Source of the DNA: Arthrobacter sp. TMP15
Lineage (GTDB): Bacteria; Actinomycetota; Actinomycetes; Actinomycetales; Micrococcaceae
Reading direction: 5' to 3'
Assembly (NCBI RefSeq): GCF_039529835.1
Contig: NZ_CP154262.1
Span: 310,001 to 374,000 of the forward strand
Length of the DNA stretch: 64,000 bases
Part shown: in pieces, positions 54,520-62,100 of the stretch
How the letters are laid out: each line of letters begins with the position of its first letter
Numbering within the stretch: position 1 is the first letter of the stretch
The notes under the pieces: model-generated
Told to the model about the DNA's origin: nothing
The model's database searches: none
The model's input: only the letters and a program-made list of their open reading frames with translations
Made by a program: the position numbers and the translations under genes

Positions 54520-55127
54520 ACAGCACCAACCGTGGGCTGAACCGCACAATATTGGCCATTTTTGGTTTGATATTAGCTGGCGCGGGAACCCTCGCAATAC
54601 TGGCTGGAGTCAGCAGGGGATTCGCCCAAAGCTTGACTTCGGCCGGCACTAACCTCTGGAGCCGCATCCAGGAACGGCTGGATGCGGCCCGGATTTCAGG
54701 GGCAGAGATCAGTTGGTGGACTATCGCTGTGCTGGTCCTGCTCATTGTGGTTGCAGTGCTGTTAGTGAGCTGGCTTGCCTCACAAGGCACCGGCCGCAGC
54801 AATGAGTTGGCCAAGGCGGAAAGCCCGACCGGAAATACCACAGTAGATATTGCTGTTGCCGCTCAAGCGATCAAGGCGGCACTGGCAGAAAACAACCAGA
54901 TCCTCGCCAGTTCGGTGCAATCCTGGAAAACCAGAGGTATCGGCAGTGACACTGGGCTGAAAATAGTGCTCCAAGCCCGGAAAGGTGCCTCTCCGGCTGA
55001 GGTGCGCGCCGCCGTGGAACATCTAGTGGTGGGCTTGGATGAACTGTTGGGAATTCAACTGCCTGTGCTGATCCGCATCAAAGCAGGCACACGTAGCAAA
55101 TTTGCCCGTACAGAACGCGTGGCATGA
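54516..55127 (+). CDS. AmaP-like Asp23 membrane anchor
   Basis: This 203-residue protein has an N-terminal helix (ILAIFGLILAGAGTLAILAG), a second helix near residues 66-88 (WWTIAVLVLLIVVAVLLVSW) and a C-terminal alpha/beta domain (VDIAVAAQAIKAALAENNQI, GLKIVLQARKGASPAEVRAA). This matches AmaP, the anchor that holds Asp23 to the membrane. It overlaps the DUF6286 gene by four bases. Confidence 0.78.
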   Translation: MNSTNRGLNRTILAIFGLILAGAGTLAILAGVSRGFAQSLTSAGTNLWSRIQERLDAARISGAEISWWTIAVLVLLIVVAVLLVSWLASQGTGRSNELAKAESPTGNTTVDIAVAAQAIKAALAENNQILASSVQSWKTRGIGSDTGLKIVLQARKGASPAEVRAAVEHLVVGLDELLGIQLPVLIRIKAGTRSKFARTERVA

Positions 55128-55163
55128 GAAAAAACAACAACGAAACCTAACGAAAGAGAAAAC

Positions 55164-55358
55164 ATGGGACTGGGCGATAAAATCAGTAATAGCGCCGAAA
55201 AGGGGCTTGGCTCCGTAAAAGAGCAAGCAGGCAAGCTGTTGGATAACCAGAAACTTGAGCATGAAGGCCGTGCAGACCAAGTAAGCGCCGAAGCCAAACA
55301 GGCCGGGGAAAAGGTCAAAGACGCCGCCACGGAGTTCAAAAACGGTCTCAACAAGTAG
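55164..55358 (+). CDS. CsbD family stress protein
   Basis: This 64-residue protein (MGLGDKISNSAEKGLGSVKE followed by QAGKLLDNQK) has the CsbD pattern of small, hydrophilic, helical, alanine- and lysine-rich general-stress proteins. It follows the AmaP-like gene by 36 bp, so it belongs to the operon. Confidence 0.87.
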   Translation: MGLGDKISNSAEKGLGSVKEQAGKLLDNQKLEHEGRADQVSAEAKQAGEKVKDAATEFKNGLNK

Positions 55359-55406
55359 TCTAATCATCTGCATTACAAGCATTCGCACTTAATATAAGGG
55401 GTACAT

Positions 55407-55664
55407 ATGGGTTTCTTCGGATTTATTATTCTTGGTTTGATCGTCGGCGCAATCGTTAAGGCAGTCATGCCTGGCAAAGTCGGAGGCGGCTGGATCACAA
55501 GCATCATTTTGGGAGTGGTTGGCGCCATCGTTGGTGGCTGGCTCGGATCGCTTATTTTCAATGTTGACCTCGGCACGTTCTTCAATATTAAGACGTGGCT
55601 GTTGTCCATTGGTGGTGGCCTGGTTGTTGCCGCAATCTACGGCGCCATCCGCGGCCGTAAGTAG
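55407..55664 (+). CDS. GlsB/YeaQ/YmgE family membrane protein
   Basis: This 85-residue protein has three short glycine-rich membrane helices (GFFGFIILGLIVGAIVKAVM, SIILGVVGAIVGGWLGSLIF, WLLSIGGGLVVAAIYGAIRG) of the transglycosylase-associated/GlsB family. The GGxxxSIILGxxGAxxGGxLG pattern is typical. Its role is unknown; it is often stress-induced. It lies 48 bp after the CsbD gene and precedes a strong hairpin. Confidence 0.9.
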   Translation: MGFFGFIILGLIVGAIVKAVMPGKVGGGWITSIILGVVGAIVGGWLGSLIFNVDLGTFFNIKTWLLSIGGGLVVAAIYGAIRGRK

Positions 55665-55692
55665 CCTCAGGTAGCTTACAAATAGTTTCAAG

Positions 55693-55733
55693 TTTCGCGG
55701 GCAGCTAACGCATAGCGTTAGCTGCCCGCGAAA
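55693..55733. terminator. 19-bp hairpin after the GlsB-like gene
   Basis: TTTCGCGGGCAGCTAACGC at 55693-55711 is the exact reverse complement of 55715-55733, with an ATA loop. It ends the Asp23-AmaP-CsbD-GlsB block, 28 bp after the GlsB-like stop. The sigma-factor gene 40 bp further on may be read through or have its own promoter. Confidence 0.8.
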
Positions 55734-55772
55734 ACGTATAGGCTCACAGCCAAGCACCTTGGACGGCTGGAA

Positions 55773-56363
55773 ATGATGAAAGGGCCCAAGACGGTGAAAC
55801 GACTGCAGGAAATGGCGCACGCACTTGCTGATGCCCCCGATGATTTTTTGGCAGAGCGTTCCGGTGACGGTGATGTTGCTGCCTTTGAGGCGCTGGCCCA
55901 TAGACATGCCCCACTGATGCGAGCATACGCCCGGCGTCTAACCCGAACCTATGACGATGCCGACGACGTTGTACAAGAAGCGCTCATCACAGCATGGAAA
56001 GATATCCGGGACCTCAAGGATCCGGCGTCAGTAAAAGCGTGGATGATGCGGATAGTGGCCCACCGTGCTGTCGATTCCGGCAGGCGGCGTAAAGTACATG
56101 GCAACTTGGATGAGCAGGGGCACGCGGCAGATAAAAAACCCACGCCGGAGCAAGCCGCGTTGGCTGGGTCCGCGCGTCTTGCATTGAATCAGGCGCTTGC
56201 CCGTCTACCGGAAGAACAGCGACGATGCTGGGTCTTGAAGGAAATCGGTGGTCAATCATATGAGGAAATTGCCGAGACGCTGGGTATCAGCGCAACCAGC
56301 GTGCGCGGCCGGTTGGCCAGAGCACGAACAACGCTTGTGAAGGACATGGAGGACTGGCGATGA
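55773..56363 (+). CDS. ECF-type RNA polymerase sigma factor
   Basis: This 196-residue sigma factor has region 2 (AFEALAHRHAPLMRAYARRL then TYDDADDVVQEALITAWKDI, about residues 37-78) and region 4 (LPEEQRRCWVLKEIGGQSYE, then EIAETLGISATSVRGRLARA, about 143-187). There is no region 3, as in group IV (ECF) sigma factors. The stop overlaps the ATG of the next gene (ATGA), which carries a zinc anti-sigma motif. Starts at 55773, 55776 and 55812 (after AGGAA) are all possible. Confidence 0.88.
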   Translation: MMKGPKTVKRLQEMAHALADAPDDFLAERSGDGDVAAFEALAHRHAPLMRAYARRLTRTYDDADDVVQEALITAWKDIRDLKDPASVKAWMMRIVAHRAVDSGRRRKVHGNLDEQGHAADKKPTPEQAALAGSARLALNQALARLPEEQRRCWVLKEIGGQSYEEIAETLGISATSVRGRLARARTTLVKDMEDWR

Positions 56364-56953
56364 ACCCAACGCGAGATTGCGATCGGCGCATCGAAGACCT
56401 CAGCGACTACCTCGACACGGGTGTTTGCGCTGATGCCGAACATATTGAGCACTGCCCACAATGCCAGGCAAGACTTGCAGGACTGAGAAGCCTCAGGTCT
56501 GTAGCCATGGATCTCATGGACGACGACGCGGCGTCAGCAGCAGCCGATGACACCATCTGGCTTGATGGCATTCTGGCCAACCTGAGGCTAGAAACGAGCG
56601 CGGGGCGCTCAATCCCGATTGCTGGCGGTCCTTTAGACCAGCTGACAGAATCCGAGGGTGCTGTCATTGCAATGGTCCGCTCCGTGGGTGACTCTGTGGG
56701 CGGGGTGTTGATTGGTCGCTGCCGGATAGATGGCGACGCCGAGACCGTCGGAGCACCCATTGAATTTCACATAGGTGTTTCAGCGAGGTACGGGTACCCG
56801 TTGCCGTCGCTTGCCGAGAAATTGCGGGAGGCAGTGTTCGCAGAACTGCTAGCTGAAACGGAGCTGAATGTGGTGGCTGTGCACGTGACGTTCACTGATG
56901 TGCGGCCGAGATTTCAGACTGCTGGCGATGCGGATAGGAAAGAACAGCCATGA
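56360..56953 (+). CDS. Putative anti-sigma factor fused to an Asp23-like domain
   Basis: This 197-residue protein begins with an anti-sigma zinc motif: H28-x3-C32-x2-C35 (EHIEHCPQC), after a short helical DRRIEDLSDYLDTG segment. The central part has no membrane helix. Residues about 125-185 (IEFHIGVSARYGYPLPSLAE, KLREAVFAELLAETELNVVA, VHVTFTDVRP) follow the strand-helix-strand pattern of Asp23/Gls24. The combination would put stress-protein binding and sigma control in one soluble protein. It overlaps both neighbours. The Asp23 similarity is by eye and needs profile confirmation. Confidence 0.72.
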   Translation: MNPTRDCDRRIEDLSDYLDTGVCADAEHIEHCPQCQARLAGLRSLRSVAMDLMDDDAASAAADDTIWLDGILANLRLETSAGRSIPIAGGPLDQLTESEGAVIAMVRSVGDSVGGVLIGRCRIDGDAETVGAPIEFHIGVSARYGYPLPSLAEKLREAVFAELLAETELNVVAVHVTFTDVRPRFQTAGDADRKEQP

Positions 56954-57330
56954 GCCTTGAAGATGATGTTCACCAGCGGGTCTTGGACATGGATGGCGTT
57001 GCTGTTGTCTATGCAGTGGATCCGATGTGGCGAACAGCGGTGAAAACGTTGGGTGGACTCCTATCACCCGCGGAAACTGCTGCGGCGACGACCTTCGTGG
57101 CGTGCTCCGAGACCGCTGACCCTGGCAGCGACGGCATGAGACCGGTCCTGACAGCGCCGGTCCTGACAGCGCCGGTCCTGACAGTGAAGGTGCGTGTAGG
57201 CACCGATGGGTCTGTGCCTGCACCGCAGTTGGCTCGCAGTGTTGCTACTGGGATTCGCACATTTGTAGTCCCGCGTAGGCCAGATTTTGAGGTTCGGGTA
57301 CTTGTTCAGATTGCCGCAATCGGAGTCTAG
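56950..57330 (+). CDS. Small hypothetical protein at the end of the stress operon
   Basis: This 126-residue protein overlaps the upstream gene by four bases. It contains a VKVRVGTDGSVPAPQLARSV segment and a final VRVLVQIAAIGV strand, which resemble the second half of the Asp23-like fold, but it is too divergent to assign. A run of three VLTAP-type units near residues 66-78 comes from a 15-bp tandem repeat. It is convergent with the pseudouridine synthase gene, with 7 bp between the stops. Confidence 0.6.
   Translation: MSLEDDVHQRVLDMDGVAVVYAVDPMWRTAVKTLGGLLSPAETAAATTFVACSETADPGSDGMRPVLTAPVLTAPVLTVKVRVGTDGSVPAPQLARSVATGIRTFVVPRRPDFEVRVLVQIAAIGV
57144..57188. repeat. 15-bp tandem repeat inside the last stress-operon gene
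   Basis: The unit GGTCCTGACAGCGCC occurs twice exactly (57144-57158, 57159-57173) and a third time with changes (57174-57188). It encodes repeats of VLTAP in frame. Copy number could vary between strains by slippage. Confidence 0.8.
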
Positions 57331-57337
57331 CCACCGC

Positions 57338-58270
57338 TTAGTTGTGACCTGGGAACGCTGAAAGTTCCAGTTTAGAGGAGTAGCTCACTGCCTCACGAGT
57401 CAGCGGGTCAGTAAAGGAAATACTGCGCGCTAGTAGCTGCAGTGGTTTAGTGAAATCATCCGGTGCCTGCTCGTGCAGGATTGGGTAAAACGAATCGTTC
57501 AAGATTCCTAGGCCCTGGGAGGCCATGTGCACGCGCAGTTGATGGGTTTTTCCTGTGTGCGGGTTCAGATCGTAGAGTCCCAGGTGGTCACCGGTTGTCT
57601 GGTCCGTACGGCTGTCCAACAACCCGATCCGGGTTTCAGCGTTGGGCTCACCTTCGATTTCTTGAGCCAACAAATACGTGCGCGATTTAATCATGTGACT
57701 CCGCACCACTAAGGGCAGCTCCAGATCGTCGCGGACCGGTGCCACGGCGCGGTACGTTTTTTGTATCTGACGTTTTTCAAATAATGTTTGGTATTTTCCA
57801 CGCGTGTCAGGGTTAGCTGAAAATAACAACACCCCGGCAGTCATCCTGTCTAAACGGTGCATGGGCACCAGTTCCGGTAAGTCAAGGAGCACGCGCAGGC
57901 GGACAAGGGCCGACTCGTGAACGTACATGCCGCCAGGTGTGGTGGGCAGAAAATGAGGCTTGTCCACAACCACAAGGTTTTCATCCTGATGCAGGACTGA
58001 GAGTTCCACGGGTAGCCGTTTTTCCACCGGCAGTTCGCGGTAGTACCAAATGAACATGTGCTGATCCAACGGGGTTGCGGGTGTGAGGATTTCCCCACCC
58101 AACGCCATAACTTCGCCGCGTTCAAATCTACTGACGATGCCGGCAGGGTCCACATGCCCGAATTTGTCCAGCACAAATTCCATGGCTGTTTTCCAGGGCC
58201 CCTCAGCGGGCACTCGCACGCGGGTCGCGTTGACGCCATTGCGTACCGGGAGCGGAGATTTCATCACCAT
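57338..58270 (-). CDS. RluA-family pseudouridine synthase
   Basis: This 310-residue protein makes pseudouridine in rRNA or tRNA. It has the RluA catalytic motif PMHRLDRMTAGVLLF (HRLDxxT, catalytic Asp141), the VVVDKPHFLPTTPGGMY segment upstream and the NPHTGKTHQLRVHM motif near residue 250. There is an N-terminal S4-like region (residues 20-90). The target site cannot be told from sequence. Confidence 0.93.
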   Translation of the reverse strand: MVMKSPLPVRNGVNATRVRVPAEGPWKTAMEFVLDKFGHVDPAGIVSRFERGEVMALGGEILTPATPLDQHMFIWYYRELPVEKRLPVELSVLHQDENLVVVDKPHFLPTTPGGMYVHESALVRLRVLLDLPELVPMHRLDRMTAGVLLFSANPDTRGKYQTLFEKRQIQKTYRAVAPVRDDLELPLVVRSHMIKSRTYLLAQEIEGEPNAETRIGLLDSRTDQTTGDHLGLYDLNPHTGKTHQLRVHMASQGLGILNDSFYPILHEQAPDDFTKPLQLLARSISFTDPLTREAVSYSSKLELSAFPGHN

Positions 58271-58330
58271 TCAAGGGTACCGAGGGATCGGCGGCGTGCA
58301 GACCACCGCCGCGGTCACGCTAGGTAAACC

Positions 58331-59161
58331 CTAACCGTGGGTACTCGCCGGCGGACCTCCTTGGCAGTGCGGGCACCAATAGATATCCCGGGCGCCGTGG
58401 GTGGGGAAGAGAGGATCGGCGAGGGTGGCATAGCGGATAAGGCTTCCGCACCGCTTGCATGGTTTTCCGGCCAGCCCGTACACCCACGCAGCCGCCTCGC
58501 CGCGCGCAGGCCCACCTGTGGTTGACCGGGAGGACCTGTCCTTATTAGCCTCAAGCAAGCGTTTGGCGAGGTCTACCATGCGAGGCAACCCTGCCACTTC
58601 GCCGATGGGCATGGCAGGGTGTACCCCACCTAAGAAGCACAAATCGTTGCGATAAACGTTGCCAATCCCGGCAAGGTTCCGTTGGTCAAGTAGCGCCAGC
58701 CCCACGGCTCGGCCTGGATCGGCACGTAGTCGCTGCAAGGCTTGGGCGGCATCCCAATCGGGGCCCAACAAGTCTGGGCCAAGATGTCCCACGACGTCCA
58801 AAACTTGCGCCGCGGCCACCACTTCCAGCGTTCCCAAGGAGAATCCCACAGCCGTGACTAATTGGGTTTGCAGAACCACCCGTGCAGTGAAGGCAGGGCG
58901 TCGCCAGCGTGATGCCCGGCCCGGGGTGGCACGTGGATAAATGTCCCAATGCCCTTCCATGGAAAGATGCGAATGGATGACGTGCGGGCCCACGTACATC
59001 AAAAGGTGCTTGCCGCGCGACTGAACCGCGGTGACAGTCAGGCCTGTGAAATCCAACGTTGCAAACGCAGGGACTCTGAAATCGCAAGAGGCAAGCTCCT
59101 GGCCCTGAAGCACTGCGCGCAGATCGCGGGCCTGACGCCAGACCGTGTCTCCCTCAGGCAC
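58331..59161 (-). CDS. nei: Fpg/Nei-family DNA glycosylase (endonuclease VIII type)
   Basis: This 276-residue protein starts PEGDTVWRQ after the initiator, so the catalytic proline and glutamate are next to the start, as in endonuclease VIII and MutM. The helix-two-turn-helix (LLDQRNLAGIGNVYRND, near residue 160-180) and the C-terminal zinc finger (CKRCG ... CPHC, near 240-268) are intact. It removes oxidised bases and cuts abasic sites. The GTG at 59161 is required by the PEGDT start and overlaps the lhr stop by eight bases, a linkage usual in actinobacteria. Confidence 0.93.
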   Translation of the reverse strand: MPEGDTVWRQARDLRAVLQGQELASCDFRVPAFATLDFTGLTVTAVQSRGKHLLMYVGPHVIHSHLSMEGHWDIYPRATPGRASRWRRPAFTARVVLQTQLVTAVGFSLGTLEVVAAAQVLDVVGHLGPDLLGPDWDAAQALQRLRADPGRAVGLALLDQRNLAGIGNVYRNDLCFLGGVHPAMPIGEVAGLPRMVDLAKRLLEANKDRSSRSTTGGPARGEAAAWVYGLAGKPCKRCGSLIRYATLADPLFPTHGARDIYWCPHCQGGPPASTHG

Positions 59162-62100
59162 GGATCCGCACTCCACGCGGGGAGCTATATGCCCCGGACT
59201 CTAATAAGGAATGGGCCAGCGCAGTGCCAAGAATGTCGCCACCATTGACTTTTTCAATGGCCATTTTATCAATTGCGCCACGCTTAACCACCTGTACCAG
59301 TGCTTTGGCGGCCAAGGCAATGGCAGAATCATCTTCACTAAAGCACAGCAACGTACGCCCACCGCGTTCCACGTAGAGGATCAAGGCACCATCAACCAGA
59401 ACCACTAAAGCACCAGCCTTGCGCCCCGGCCGATGCCCAGAATCCAAAGGTGGCCATGGCAGCGCTGCGCCGTAGGGGTTGGCGGGGTCGGTGGCCGCCA
59501 GAGCCAGGGCCGTAGGAGCCTTCACCGCCAAAGCGGCGTCCTCGCTAAAGGTGCGCAAGCGATCAACTGTGGCTGAGACCGCAAATTGTGCGGCACCCAG
59601 ATGCTCAATGAAGTAGCCGCGGCGGCACTTGCCGCTTTCTTCCAATCGAGCCAACACCTTGTACATGAGCCCGAACCCACCAGGGATTCCAACGTTCATG
59701 ACGGAGCCCCGCGTGATGACCCCGTACCTATCCAGAAATAATTCGGCCAAGGCGTGGCTGCGCAGTGTGGCCTGCGTGGTGGAGATGGCATCTTCTGCAC
59801 TGGATGCACCTGATAACAAGCTCCAACGCCCAGCTCCCACGGGAGGCGCCCCGCGTTGCGAGCTGAGGCTCCGGCCCGGCAAACGGCCATAGCGCCCGGC
59901 GCGTGCCGGACGCAGCCGTGACGAGGGCGTTTTTTGTTTGTGTGCCGTGTGTCCACCGGCCAGTAACGCTCGGATGGGCGAAAATGTATCGTTGCTGACC
60001 CTCCCGGCCCAGAGTAGTTCCCATAAAGCGTTGGTCAGCTCGGAATCGGAGGGAGGATGATCGGGTCCCTCAGCTGTCATCTCACGCAACTGGTGAAAGA
60101 AATACGCACCGCCATTGCCTAACGCGGCCAGGATACGTTCCTGGAACTCGGTTGCGGTGAAATCAGTGGATGGTTGCAGCGTCAGATCGGCTGAGTCCGC
60201 AATGTGCAAGCTGAGCCAACCATCGTTTGACCCCAGTGCCCCGGACCCGGAAACCACCACTTCCCCCGTTGCCATAAGCTCATCCAGCATGGCAGGGGAG
60301 TAGTTGGCCACCCGGGAAGCCAATACCAGTGGTTCCCATGCGGATGCGGGAATCGGCGCACCCGCCAACTGATCCACCACCGTCAATACACCATCCAAGC
60401 CGCGCAGCGCCGTTGAGCTGGATGCGGCTGTAACGTGCTGCCACGCGGGCAGGAAGCGGCCAAACGTAGCGGCATCAACCGGTTCTACCTCAGCACGCAG
60501 TGCCGCCAGCGAGCGGCTGCGCAATTGGCGCAGCACCTGAACGTCGCACCACTCCGAAGCACCGTTTTCGGCGCGTTGAGGCAAAAATTCGCCCTCTGTC
60601 ACACGTCTGTCTGCGGAGAGCCGAGCTAACCCTGAAAGGACCACGGCCACTCCGAGCCCCAACCTGGCAGCAGCCTCGGGTGCCGTGAATGGGCCGTGGG
60701 TGCGTGCATAGCGTCCCAATAAGTCACCGAGTGGATCGGCCACCGGTTCAATAAAGGCAAGCGGGACACCCATGGGCAGCGGAATTCCCAGCGCGTCGCG
60801 CAGGCGCGCGGCGTCCTCAATGGCTGCGAAGCGTGGCTCACCAGCCATATTGACTTGCAGTGCCCGGTTGGCGCCAGCCAATGTGCTTAGAAACGCGCCC
60901 ACCTGGACCAGATGCGATTCAACCCCATGTTCAGGGGAGCCAACAACTGCGGGCGGGTCAGCGGCGTCCTCCGTTACCAAGGAGGGCTCCGGCCCCGAGG
61001 GATCCGCGCTGACCGTGGGTACCAGACGGGCGGCAATTTCTGCCACTGTGAGAGGGCCCAGCAAACGCAACAGGTCAGCAACCCCCTCGATCCCGCGCGC
61101 GCGGCGATCGGGAGCGAGGCGCTGTAGCTGGGCCTCGGTAGTGGCGATGACATCGGGATCCAGCAGCTCGCGCAGTTCGGCCCGGCCCAACAGCTCATCC
61201 AGAAGCGCCGGGTCCAAGGACAGCGCGGCTGCCCGGCGTTCAGCCAGCGGGGAGTCCCCTTCATACAGGAAGCTCGCCACATAGCCAAAGAGCAGCGAAC
61301 GGGCAAATGGGGAGGGCTCGCTGGTGGTGGTTTCCACAATGCGCAGTTCGCGGCGCTCAATCGATGCGGCAATCTCCTTCAACGCGGGCAGATCGTAGAC
61401 GTCCTGCAAGCATTCGCGCACCGTTTCCAACACGATGGGGAATGTGGGGTATTTCCGGGCCACATCCAACAGCTGAGCCGAGCGCTGGCGCTGCTGCCAC
61501 AAGGGGGATCGTTTACCGGGATTCTGGCGCGGCAACAACAACGCGCGGGCGGCGCATTCGCGAAAACGGCTCGCAAACAGTGCTGAGCCGCCCACCTCTG
61601 CTGTCACAATGCCGTCAAGTTCAGCTGGGTCGAAGAGGAACAAATCAGCGCCCGGAGGTTCGTCATCCATGAGCGGAACGCGCAGCACAATACCGTCATC
61701 GGAGGCCATGGCCGAGCCGTCCAGCCCATAGCGTTCATGCAGACGGGCTGCCACGGCTAGTGCCCACGGTGCATGCACAGGCATGCCAAAGGGGCTGTGG
61801 AGCACCACGCGCCAATCGCCGAGTTCATCATGGAAGCGTTCCACCATGAGTGTTTTGTCATCCGGGACTTGCGTGGTGGAGGCTTTCTGGTCATCCAAAT
61901 AGCTGAGCAGGTTGTTAGCTGCCCACTGATCAAGTCCGGTGGCCGCACACCGGGCAAGTGCTTTCTTGCGGGGAGCTGCGCTGACTTCGCGAATGAAGGC
62001 GCCCAGTGCCCGCCCCAAATCCACGGGACGGCCAAGGGAATCGCCCTTCCAGAAGGGCAGCTTGCCCGGTTGGCCAAACGCGGGAGAGACCAACACCCTG

